DNA of 64,000 nucleotides from Nonomuraea soli (GTDB lineage Bacteria; Actinomycetota; Actinomycetes; Streptosporangiales; Streptosporangiaceae), in contig NZ_JACDUR010000002.1 of assembly GCF_013761175.1 (NCBI RefSeq), positions 874,816 through 938,815 on the forward strand, written 5' to 3'. Below the pieces are notes generated by a model. It did no database searches. It was not told the DNA's origin and was given only the letters and a program-made list of their open reading frames with translations. The first letter of the stretch is position 1. Each line of letters begins with the position of its first letter. The position numbers and the translations under genes are program-made. This document shows, one piece after another, positions 1-7,300 of the stretch.

Positions 1-2
1 CG

Positions 3-929
3 TGGCTGGCGGCCCTCCGGGAGGCCGCCCGCCTCGGCGAGCACGCCCGCGTGGTCGAGGTGGCCGAGGCGATGCACTGGTTCTCCGACCTGTGGATGCA
101 CTGGGGGCACTGGCCCGAGGTGTTCGGCCTGTCGGCCGGGTCCGCCCGCATGATGGGCGACAGGGCGCTGGAGGCCGTGCACCTCAACTACCTGTCGTGG
201 GCGCAGACCTTCTGCCAGGCCCGGTTCGGCGAGGCGGAGCAGACCGCTCTGCGAGCCCTGGAACTGGCCCGCCAGAGCGGCGACGTGCGCCAGCAGGGCT
301 GGTCACTGACCTACGCGACCTGGGCGCTGTGGGGGCGCCAGGACCAGCAGAGCAAGGTGACCGCCCTGGAGCACACGCGCATGGCGGCCGAGTGCTTCCA
401 GCGGGCCGGCGACGCCGACGGGCTCGCCCAGGCCCTGGCCGGCATCGGCAACTGCCTGCGCAGGCTCGGCCGGCTCGAGGAGGCCCTGGAGCACAGCCTC
501 GCCGTGATCGGACGGCTGCGCGACCCGTCCTTCGGCGGTTCGCCGGCCATCACCGGTCACGCCGTCGGCGCCGCGCTGGACGTGGTCGGCGAGTCCTACC
601 TCGGTCTGGGGCGCTGGCAGGAGGCCGCCGACCACTACCGCCAGGCGTTGTCTGAGCTGCGCGGCCACCCGATCACCCGGGCCATGGCGCTGTCGCTGAC
701 CCACCTGGGCAGGGCGCTGGTCCACCTGGATCAGGCGGAGGAGGCTGGGGCCGCCTTCCGCGAGGCCGTCGAGTTGTACGAGTCGGCCGACGATCACGCG
801 CGGGCGGCGGTGGTGCTCGGAGAGCTCGACCGCCTCGCCGACCACCACGCGCAGGCGCCCGCGCCGCTCACAGCGCTCGACCGCTCCGCCGACCACCAAG
901 CGCGTGGCGACGCCGCTCACAGCGCTTGA
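3..929 (+). CDS. TPR-rich C-terminal part of a SARP/AfsR-like regulator (5' end outside window)
   Basis: The frame is open from the window edge, so the N-terminus is missing; the first internal start (GTG, 51) is unlikely to be real. The visible 308 residues are helical TPR-like repeats, for example around GEAEQTALRALELARQSGD and GRWQEAADHYRQALSELRG. They resemble the C-terminal TPR region of AfsR/LuxR-type multidomain regulators with an NB-ARC core, where TPRs mediate protein contacts. No DNA-binding or ATPase domain is visible, so the regulator assignment is inference. The last 30 residues contain an imperfect repeat (ALDRSADHQAR-like) that continues past the stop codon into non-coding DNA. 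It converges on the esterase gene, with a hairpin between. Confidence 0.72.
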   Translation, partial: WLAALREAARLGEHARVVEVAEAMHWFSDLWMHWGHWPEVFGLSAGSARMMGDRALEAVHLNYLSWAQTFCQARFGEAEQTALRALELARQSGDVRQQGWSLTYATWALWGRQDQQSKVTALEHTRMAAECFQRAGDADGLAQALAGIGNCLRRLGRLEEALEHSLAVIGRLRDPSFGGSPAITGHAVGAALDVVGESYLGLGRWQEAADHYRQALSELRGHPITRAMALSLTHLGRALVHLDQAEEAGAAFREAVELYESADDHARAAVVLGELDRLADHHAQAPAPLTALDRSADHQARGDAAHSA

Positions 930-990
930 CCACTCCGCCGACCATCACGCTCGGGATGCCGCGCCGCTCAGAAGGCCCGACCCTTCCGCC
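826..990. repeat. Imperfect ~50-bp tandem repeat spanning a stop codon
   Basis: Three to four copies of a unit like GCTCGACCGCTCCGCCGACC followed by a GCCGCTCACAGC tail occur head to tail. The first two copies are coding; a length change of about one base puts TGA (927-929) at the start of the third, which is non-coding. Confidence 0.7.
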
Positions 991-1008
991 GACGCCCCGG
1001 CGGAAGGG
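981..1008. terminator. Bidirectional hairpin between convergent genes
   Basis: CCCTTCCGCCG (981-991) pairs perfectly with CGGCGGAAGGG (998-1008) around a 6-nt loop. It sits between the convergent TPR gene and esterase gene, one base before the esterase stop codon. No U-tract is seen, which is usual for high-GC actinobacteria. Confidence 0.7.
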
Positions 1009-1009
1009 C

Positions 1010-1963
1010 TCAGCCCGCGCTGAGCACCCGGCGCAACGTGCCGACGGCCAGCTCGATCGCCGCGCCGGCGGCCTGCGTCTCGCGCAGGGCGTCGAGCATG
1101 ACGAAGTCGTGGATGATCCCCTGGTAACGCACGGCCGTCACCGGCACGCCCGCCTGCCGCAGCTTGTTCGCGTACGCCTCGCCCTCGTCGCGCAGCACGT
1201 CGGCCTCACCGGTGATGACCAGCGCCGGGGGCAGCCCGGTCAGCTCCTCGGTCGTGGCCCGCAGCGGGGAGGCGGTGATCTCGGAGCGCTGGGCATCGTC
1301 GGTGGTGTACTGGTCCCAGAACCACTGCATGCCGTCGCGGCGCAGGAAGTAGCCCTCGGCGAACTCGTGGTAGGAGCCGGTGTCGAAGGAGGCGTCCGTC
1401 ACCGGGTAGAACAGCACCTGCTGGCGCAGCGTCAGCCCGCCGCGCTGCTTGGCCATCAAGGTCAGCGCGGCGCTCATGTTGCCGCCGACGGAGTCGCCGG
1501 CGACCGCGATGCGCGTCGGATCCAGGCCCTTGAAGGCGCCCTCGGCGACGATCCACTGGGCGACGGTCCAGTTCTGCTCGATCGCGACCGGGTAGCGGTG
1601 CTCGGGCGACAGGTCGTACTCGGGGAAGACCACGGCGGCTGCGGCGCCGACCGCGAGCTCGCGCACCAGCCGGTCGTGGGTGTGGGCGTTGCCGAACACC
1701 CATCCGGCTCCGTGGATGTAGATGATCACGGGGAGTGCGCCGGTGCTGCCGGCGGGCCTGACGATGCGGACCCTGACCTGGCCCGTGGGACCGCCGGGCA
1801 CCGTGATCCACTCCTCGTCCACGTCCGGCTTGCCGACCGGTCCTGACTGGACCTCGTCCACGGCCTTGCGGGCCTCCTCCACCGGAAGCTGGAACAGGTA
1901 CGGCGGCTGCGCCGTCGCCTCGGCGAAAGCTCGCGCGGCAGGTTCGAGCACAGGCTTGTTCAT
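1010..1963 (-). CDS. Alpha/beta hydrolase, HSL (esterase/lipase fold-3) family
   Basis: 317 residues starting MNKPVLEP, preceded by GGAGAG six bases before the ATG. The HGAGW motif (residues ~90) is the oxyanion-hole HGGG of hormone-sensitive-lipase-type esterases. GDSVGGN carries the nucleophile serine, DVLRDEG the acid and IIHDFV the histidine, so the triad is complete. Length fits the family (300-320). It is cytoplasmic (no signal peptide) and would hydrolyse small carboxylic esters; the substrate is not predictable. It diverges from another hydrolase at 2148 across a 184-bp gap in which I see no clear operator. A longer in-frame start at 2269 would run through the divergent gene and is rejected. 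Confidence 0.9.
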   Translation of the reverse strand: MNKPVLEPAARAFAEATAQPPYLFQLPVEEARKAVDEVQSGPVGKPDVDEEWITVPGGPTGQVRVRIVRPAGSTGALPVIIYIHGAGWVFGNAHTHDRLVRELAVGAAAAVVFPEYDLSPEHRYPVAIEQNWTVAQWIVAEGAFKGLDPTRIAVAGDSVGGNMSAALTLMAKQRGGLTLRQQVLFYPVTDASFDTGSYHEFAEGYFLRRDGMQWFWDQYTTDDAQRSEITASPLRATTEELTGLPPALVITGEADVLRDEGEAYANKLRQAGVPVTAVRYQGIIHDFVMLDALRETQAAGAAIELAVGTLRRVLSAG

Positions 1964-2147
1964 GATCTCTCCAAGAGGTGGAAGGCGGGATCCTTCGCGG
2001 GGAGCCCCGTACATCTGGCATCCAAGCAAGGGCCTTCGCGGCAGGACGAGGCAGAACCGCAGGCAGAAGTACGTTTCCGCCTCGAACCGGCCACTCGCGG
2101 GCTGTTTGGATCGGCGCAGAACGAACCCGCCGATCAGGAGTATTCGC

Positions 2148-2873
2148 ATGACGCACAGCACCATCCCGACCGTCGTCCTCGTCCATGGGGCGTTCGCCGA
2201 CGCCGCCGCCTGGTCGGGCGTGATCACCGAGCTGCAGCAGCAGGGCATCCCCGTGCTGGCCCCGCCCAACCCCCTGCGCGGCCTGGCGGCCGACGCGGCC
2301 TACATCGCCTCCGTGACGTCCCAGATCGACGGCCCGGTCATCCTGGCCGGTCACTCGTACGGCGGTGCCGTCATCACCGTGGCCGGGGCGGCCCCGAACG
2401 TCGTCGGCCTCGTCTACGTGGCCGCCTACGTCCCCGACCAGGGCGAGAGCCTGGCCGACCTGCAGGGCCGCTTCCCCGAGCCGGCGCTCGCCTCGAACCT
2501 GCGCCAGTCCGCCTACCCGGGCGAGGACGGGAGCGGCGCCGCCGAGTTCACCATCGCTCGCGAGGCGTTCCCGCAGGTGTTCGCCGCGGACCTGCCCGAG
2601 GAGACGACGCGGGTCCTGGCGGTGGCGCAGCGCCCGCTGGCGGCCGCCGCCTTCACCGAGCCGGCGAGCACCGCCGCCTGGCGGACCAAGCCCGCGTGGG
2701 CAGTGATCGCGGACGCCGACCAGGCCATCAACCCCGACGTCCAGCGCTTCGGCGCCGCACGGGCAGGGGCCGGCGGCGTGGAGGTCGCGGGCGCCTCGCA
2801 CGCGGTGGCGGTCTCGCGGCCCAAGGAGGTCGCCGACGTGCTCGGCGAGGCCTTCCGAGCCGTAACGGCCTGA
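2148..2873 (+). CDS. Alpha/beta hydrolase (AB_hydrolase_6 type)
   Basis: 241 residues with AGGAG seven bases before the ATG. The start MTHSTIPTVVLVHGAFADAA carries the beta-strand and HG oxyanion region. GHSYGG holds the nucleophile serine, a DADQAINP segment the acid, and GASHAVAVSRP the histidine. This is typical of the short hydrolases annotated as alpha/beta hydrolase family 6 (salicylate-esterase/EstC-like), which are cytoplasmic and of unknown physiological substrate. The gene is divergent from the HSL-type esterase, and together they may form a small detoxification or xenobiotic ester unit, but nothing in the sequence proves it. Confidence 0.88.
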   Translation: MTHSTIPTVVLVHGAFADAAAWSGVITELQQQGIPVLAPPNPLRGLAADAAYIASVTSQIDGPVILAGHSYGGAVITVAGAAPNVVGLVYVAAYVPDQGESLADLQGRFPEPALASNLRQSAYPGEDGSGAAEFTIAREAFPQVFAADLPEETTRVLAVAQRPLAAAAFTEPASTAAWRTKPAWAVIADADQAINPDVQRFGAARAGAGGVEVAGASHAVAVSRPKEVADVLGEAFRAVTA

Positions 2874-2880
2874 CGCCTTC

Positions 2881-2940
2881 GGCAAGGTGACGGCGCCTTA
2901 GGGAAGATGACGGCGCCTTAGGGAAGGTGACGGCCTGTCG
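2881..2940. repeat. Three 20-bp tandem repeats
   Basis: Three consecutive 20-bp units (2881-2900, 2901-2920, 2921-2940) share AAGRTGACGGCGCCTTA; the third diverges at its end. They lie in the 212-bp gap between two convergent genes, just after the hydrolase stop. The rest of this gap (2941-3085) shows nothing I can name. Confidence 0.85.
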
Positions 2941-3085
2941 TCTTCGCGGAGGTGAGGCCCGGACGACCTGCCGCCCGAGCCGTCGCCGCCTCCCGACCGG
3001 CTGGTGACGCATCAGACGCCTCGAGACGGGCCGTCGCGGGCCGCGGTCACCGACGGCGGGATCGTGGGGCCGGCGGGTAAGGCGG

Positions 3086-4081
3086 TCAGGTGGACTCGCG
3101 GACGATCAGCTCCGTCGGCAGTATCACCGGCTCCACCGACCCCGCCCCGTCGATCAGCGCCAGCAGCAACCGCACCGTCTCCTGCGCGATGTCGGCCAGC
3201 GGCTGCCGGATCGTCGTCAGCGGCGGGTGCGTGGACAGGGCCACCGACGAGTCGTCGAACCCGCCCACCGCCACGTCCTCCGGCACCCGCCGCCCCGCCT
3301 CCCGCAGCGCCGCCAGCGCGCCGGCGGCCATGAGGTCGGAGGCGACGAAGACCGCGTCGAGGTCGGGCGCCCGCGACAGCAGCTCCGTCATCGCCCGGTG
3401 CCCGCTGGAACGCGACCAGTCCCCGTGGGCGATGAGCTTCTTGGAGGCCCGCCGCCCGAGCACGTCGGTGTAGCCTTCGAGGCGCTGGCTGCCGGCGGCG
3501 GTGTCCATGGGGCCGGTGATCGTGGCGATCTTCTTGCGCCCCCGCGAGACGAGGTACTCGGTCATCTGCCGCCCGCCCATGCGCTCGTCGGTGGCGGCGT
3601 AGGGGATCTTGAGCCCGAGCACCTCGCCCTGGGCGACGACGGGCACCTGGTCGCCGAGGGCGCTGGCCAGGGGGTCGCCGGCGTGGGTGGAGACGAGGAA
3701 GACGCCGTCGGCGTGGCCGCCCTGCACGTAGCGCATGACGCGCTGCCGTTCTGCGTCGTCGGCGACCATCATGAGCACGAGGGAGATGTCGCGCTCGCCC
3801 AGTCGCTGCGCGGCCGTACGGAACAGCACGGAGTAGTTCGGGTCCTCGAACAGCCTCTCGTGCGGGTCGGACAGCACCAGCAGGACCGACCCGGAGCGCT
3901 GGGTGACCAGGCTCCGGGCGTTGCGGTTGACCACGTACCCGGTCTCGGCGATGGCCCGTTCCACGGCCAGCTGGGAGGCCGTGGAGACGTAGCGGTCGCC
4001 GTTCAGTACCCGGGAGACGGTGCCGCGGGAGACGCCCGCCTTGGCCGCGACGTCGTGGATGGTCGGTCTCTTCACACGCAC
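3086..4081 (-). CDS. LacI-family transcriptional regulator of the galactan importer locus
   Basis: 331 residues from GTG at 4081, or 329 from GTG at 4075, which would give the typical MKRPTIHDVAAKAGVS start. The helix-turn-helix (VAAKAGVSRGTVSRVLN) is followed by a periplasmic-binding-protein-like sensor domain (residues ~60-331). No good Shine-Dalgarno is present, and the start overlaps the stop of the upstream permease gene, so translation is probably coupled. It is the last gene of the importer operon, so it is expected to regulate itself. Its likely targets are the two TGTGAACGTGCACA-type sites at 7175-7194 and 7264-7283. The inducer is probably a galacto-oligosaccharide (inference). Confidence 0.93.
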   Translation of the reverse strand: MRVKRPTIHDVAAKAGVSRGTVSRVLNGDRYVSTASQLAVERAIAETGYVVNRNARSLVTQRSGSVLLVLSDPHERLFEDPNYSVLFRTAAQRLGERDISLVLMMVADDAERQRVMRYVQGGHADGVFLVSTHAGDPLASALGDQVPVVAQGEVLGLKIPYAATDERMGGRQMTEYLVSRGRKKIATITGPMDTAAGSQRLEGYTDVLGRRASKKLIAHGDWSRSSGHRAMTELLSRAPDLDAVFVASDLMAAGALAALREAGRRVPEDVAVGGFDDSSVALSTHPPLTTIRQPLADIAQETVRLLLALIDGAGSVEPVILPTELIVREST

Positions 4082-4911
4082 TACGATTTCACAGCTCCGG
4101 ACGACAGATCGGTGCGCCAGTACCGCTGCATCGTGAGGAACAGGGCGATGAGGGGGACGAGCGCCACGAGCGTGCCCGTGATGATCAGGTTGTAGAGGGA
4201 GGGCTGGTTGGCTCCGGCGGCCAGCATCGTGTAGAGGCCGACGGTGAGCGGGAACTTGCCGTCGTCGCCGAGCATGATGAAGGGCAGCAGGAAGTTGTTC
4301 CAGATGGCCACGAACTGGAACAGGAAGATGGTCACCAGTCCCGGCACCATCATCGGCAGCGCGACCCGGCGCAGCAGCAGCCATTCCGAGGCGCCGTCGA
4401 GCCGTCCGGCCTCCAGGAGGGAGTCGGGGATGGCGGCCTGGGAGTAGACCCGCGCCAGGTAGATGGAGTACGGGTGCAGGATCTGCGGCAGCAGGACCGA
4501 CCAGTAGGTGTCGGCCAGCCCGATCTTGGAGAACAGCAGGTACTGCGGCATGGCCAGCACCACGCCCGGCACCAGGATGCCGCCGATGAGCACGTTGAAG
4601 ATGGCGTTGCGTCCGGGGAAGCGGTACTTGGCCAGGGCGAACCCGGCGGCGGCCGAGACGAGGGTGGACAGGAGCGCGCCGCCTCCGGCGTACAGGAGGG
4701 TGTTGACCATCCACAGCCAGAAGACGCCGTCGCGGTAGGCGAACAGGTCGGCGAGGTTGGAGAACAGGCCGCTGCCGAAGGAGAAGGTGGCGGTGGAGAA
4801 CAGCTCGCCGGGTGTCTTGGTGGCGGCCACGACGACCCAGCTGACGGGGAACAGGCAGTACAGCGCGCCCAGCACCAGGATCGTGGTGGGCACCAGGCCG
4901 ATGCGCTTCAT
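4081..4911 (-). CDS. CUT1 ABC sugar importer, permease (MalG/GanQ type)
   Basis: 276 residues with about six membrane segments. The EAGRLDGASEWLLLRRVALP stretch is the EAA loop that docks the ATPase. It begins with ATG overlapping the stop of the upstream permease (ATGA), so the two are translationally coupled. With the partner permease and binding protein it forms a carbohydrate importer; the divergent GH42 and GH53 genes suggest beta-galacto-oligosaccharides. No ATPase gene is linked, as is usual for actinobacterial CUT1 systems energised by a shared MsiK-type protein. Confidence 0.93.
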   Translation of the reverse strand: MKRIGLVPTTILVLGALYCLFPVSWVVVAATKTPGELFSTATFSFGSGLFSNLADLFAYRDGVFWLWMVNTLLYAGGGALLSTLVSAAAGFALAKYRFPGRNAIFNVLIGGILVPGVVLAMPQYLLFSKIGLADTYWSVLLPQILHPYSIYLARVYSQAAIPDSLLEAGRLDGASEWLLLRRVALPMMVPGLVTIFLFQFVAIWNNFLLPFIMLGDDGKFPLTVGLYTMLAAGANQPSLYNLIITGTLVALVPLIALFLTMQRYWRTDLSSGAVKS

Positions 4912-5804
4912 GAGCTCTCTCCGAAGGCCTGCCGCTTGACGACGCGCAGGAATCCGAACGACAGGACGAGGGAGATCCCGGCCACGACGATCGCGGTGGC
5001 GGCGGCGGAGTAGAGGTCGCCGCGGACGAACGCGTCGGTGTAGATCTTCGTCAGGGGGCTGAAGTCGGAGGGGATGGTGTTGGTCAGCGGCCGCAGGACG
5101 GTCGGCTCGGTGAAGACCTGGACGGTGGCGATGATGGAGAAGACCGTCGTCAGGATGATCGCCGGCATCAGGATCGGGATCTTGACCTGGAGCGCGATCC
5201 TCACCTCGGAGGCTCCGTCCATGCGCGCGGCCTCGTACAGCTCCTGCGGGATGGCCCGCAGCGCGGTGTAGAGGACGAGCATGTTGAAGCCGGTGCCGCC
5301 CCAGATCGCCACGTTGGCCATGGAGTACAGGACCGTGCTGGCCGACAGGAAGTCGACGCCCTTGAGCGGGGTGGTGCCGGGCAGGTAGAGGAAGCCCCAC
5401 ATGAGGCCGGCGGCCACGCCGGGCACCGCGAACGGCAGGAAGATCGAGGTGCGGGAGAAGCGCGCCAGTCGCACCCGCGCGGTGTCCAGCATGAGCGCGA
5501 ACAGCAGTGCCAGGCCGAGCATGAGCACCAGCACGATCAGGCCGTACAGCAGCACCCGCAGCCAGCTCGTCCACAGGGAGGCGTCGGACAGGGCGGCCGC
5601 GTAGTTGTCCAGGCCGGCGTTGACCTCGCGGACCGAGCCCTTGCCCAGGCCGAGGCCGGAGCGCTGAACCCGGCGGGTGCTCAGGTAGATCGTGTAGGCG
5701 ATCGGCAGGGCCAGGAAGACCACGAAGAGCACCAGCGCGGGAGCGAGGAAGAGGTACGGGGCGGCGATGCCGCCGCCCGTCCTGCGCGCGTGCTTACTGG
5801 GCAA
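4908..5804 (-). CDS. CUT1 ABC sugar importer, permease (MalF/GanP type)
   Basis: 298 residues, six predicted membrane helices, the first in PYLFLAPALVLFVVFLALP. The EAA loop is EAARMDGASEVRIALQVKIP. The start used is TTG at 5804, which overlaps the 3' end of the binding-protein gene by 11 bases; no better ATG/GTG lies before the first helix. Such an overlap again suggests coupled translation. It pairs with the next permease to form the channel. Confidence 0.92.
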   Translation of the reverse strand: MPSKHARRTGGGIAAPYLFLAPALVLFVVFLALPIAYTIYLSTRRVQRSGLGLGKGSVREVNAGLDNYAAALSDASLWTSWLRVLLYGLIVLVLMLGLALLFALMLDTARVRLARFSRTSIFLPFAVPGVAAGLMWGFLYLPGTTPLKGVDFLSASTVLYSMANVAIWGGTGFNMLVLYTALRAIPQELYEAARMDGASEVRIALQVKIPILMPAIILTTVFSIIATVQVFTEPTVLRPLTNTIPSDFSPLTKIYTDAFVRGDLYSAAATAIVVAGISLVLSFGFLRVVKRQAFGESS

Positions 5805-7125
5805 CGGTGAATCCGGACTTCTGCATGTCGGCGACGGTGGCGTCCTGCATCGTCTTCAGCGCGCCGGTGAAGGACGACTTGTTCGCCAGCGCCTTGTCGA
5901 AGGCGTCCTTGTAGGCGGTGTAGGCGGCGTTGACGTTCGGGCCGAAGGTGAAGCCGCGGGCGGTGGCGGCGGCCTGCGCGGCCTGCTGCCAGAAGTCGGC
6001 CTGGGTGTCGAAGTAGGCGGGCGGGGTGGTCAGCGACTGGGTGCCCTTGGTGCTGGCCGGGTAGATGAAGGCCTCCTTGACCAGCAGCTGCACGGCTTCG
6101 GGGTCGGTGTTGAGCCAGCTGATGAACGCGGCGGCCCCGGCTTTCTCGTCGGGGGTGGCCTTGGCGGAGACGGCGACGGCCGAGCCGCCCCAGAAGCCGC
6201 TGGCGTTCTCGCCCGCGCTCCACTGCGGGAGCGGCGCGGCGGCCCACTTGCCCTTGGCCTTGGGCGCGTTGGCCTCCAGCACGCCCGGTGCCCATACGGC
6301 GGACGGCCAGGTCAGGAGCTTGCCGTCGTTGAGCGCCTTGTTCCACTCGGGGGTGAAGTAGGGCATGTCGTCGATGGCGCCCTCGTCGACGAGCTTGCCC
6401 CAGTAGTCGGCGACCTTGGTGGTGGCCTGGTCGTTGATGGCGACCTTCCACGCCTCTCCGGCGATGGACCACCACTGGCCGCCGGCCTGCTGGGACAGGC
6501 CCGCGAAGGAGCCGGGGTCCTTGCTGGAGAAGGTGCCGAGGAAGACGTTCTTGTCCTGCTCGCGCACCTTGCGGGCGGCGGCGGCGTAGTCGTCCCAGGT
6601 CTTGGGCACCTCGATGCCGTACTTCTCGAACAGGTCCTTGCGGTAGTAGAGCATCATGGGCCCGGAGTCCTGCGGCACGCCGTAGACGCCCTCGGTGCCG
6701 AGGGTGACCAGGCGCCACAGGCCCTCGCTGAACTCGCCCTTGACGGGGGCGGCCTGCGCGGACAGGTCGGCCACGGCGTCGGCGGCGACGAACGACGGCA
6801 GGTGCTGGTACTCAGCCTGCACCAGCTGGGGAGGGTTGCCGGCCTTGGCCGCGGTGAGGAACTTGGCGGCCGCGTCGTCGCCGCCGGCCTGCTTGCTGAC
6901 CGTCACCTGGATGTCCGGGTTCTTGTCGTTCCAGACCTTGACGATCTTGTCCATGTTGGGGGCCCAGGTCCAGTAGGTCAGCTTCACCGGCGCGGCGGGG
7001 GCGGCGGGCGCGCTGGACTGCGGCTGGGCGGCGGGTGCGGGCTGGGTGGGCTCGGACGCGCCGCACCCCGCCGCTGCCAGGGCAGTGGCCAGCACCGCAG
7101 CCGCTGCGAGTCGGTTTGTACGCAT
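5794..7125 (-). CDS. CUT1 extracellular solute-binding lipoprotein
   Basis: 443 residues. The ATG at 7125 has GGAGG six bases upstream, so the longer frame starting at 7194 (through the operator) is rejected. A lipoprotein signal peptide ends in the lipobox LAAAGC. The rest is a family-1 extracellular sugar-binding fold (LTYWTWAPNMDKIVKVWNDK early; AAAFISWL late). It captures the oligosaccharide outside the membrane for the two permeases encoded next. As first gene of the four-gene operon, its promoter lies in the 175-bp divergent region shared with the GH42 gene. Confidence 0.94.
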   Translation of the reverse strand: MRTNRLAAAAVLATALAAAGCGASEPTQPAPAAQPQSSAPAAPAAPVKLTYWTWAPNMDKIVKVWNDKNPDIQVTVSKQAGGDDAAAKFLTAAKAGNPPQLVQAEYQHLPSFVAADAVADLSAQAAPVKGEFSEGLWRLVTLGTEGVYGVPQDSGPMMLYYRKDLFEKYGIEVPKTWDDYAAAARKVREQDKNVFLGTFSSKDPGSFAGLSQQAGGQWWSIAGEAWKVAINDQATTKVADYWGKLVDEGAIDDMPYFTPEWNKALNDGKLLTWPSAVWAPGVLEANAPKAKGKWAAAPLPQWSAGENASGFWGGSAVAVSAKATPDEKAGAAAFISWLNTDPEAVQLLVKEAFIYPASTKGTQSLTTPPAYFDTQADFWQQAAQAAATARGFTFGPNVNAAYTAYKDAFDKALANKSSFTGALKTMQDATVADMQKSGFTVAQ

Positions 7126-7174
7126 TAATGCCTCCGCGTCGGGATTGCCTGAGAGTAGTTGGTTCCAAGGCAAG

Positions 7175-7194
7175 CTCGTTCTGTGAACGTGCAC
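7175..7194 (-). promoter_or_regulatory. Candidate LacI operator, binding-protein side
   Basis: CTCGTTCTGTGAACGTGCAC contains the near-palindrome TGTGAACGTGCACA (7182-7195, one mismatched pair). It is the inverted copy of the site at 7264-7283 (19 of 20 bases match). It lies 50 bp upstream of the binding-protein ATG. Confidence 0.8.
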
Positions 7195-7263
7195 AGAGTG
7201 AATTGCACCCCCAAGTCCTTGTCAAGAAGGCGTTACGTGGTCGTTAATTTCATCCGTGCTACC

Positions 7264-7283
7264 GTGCACGTTCACAGAATGAG
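7264..7283 (+). promoter_or_regulatory. Candidate LacI operator, GH42 side
   Basis: GTGCACGTTCACAGAATGAG is the inverted match of 7175-7194. It lies 18 bp before the GH42 start codon, where a bound repressor would block transcription initiation. The two sites are 89 bp apart centre to centre, so looping between them is possible. Confidence 0.8.
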
Positions 7284-7300
7284 TTCTCGATGGGGGTCCG

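Noticed and set aside
2941..3085. Possible small gene or RNA in the gap after the 20-bp repeats
   Set aside because: No start with ribosome binding site, no convincing hairpin or promoter seen.
7290..7300. ATG at 7290 as start of the first GH42 gene
   Set aside because: It is not in frame with the enzyme; GTG at 7301 begins directly at the conserved N-terminal motif.
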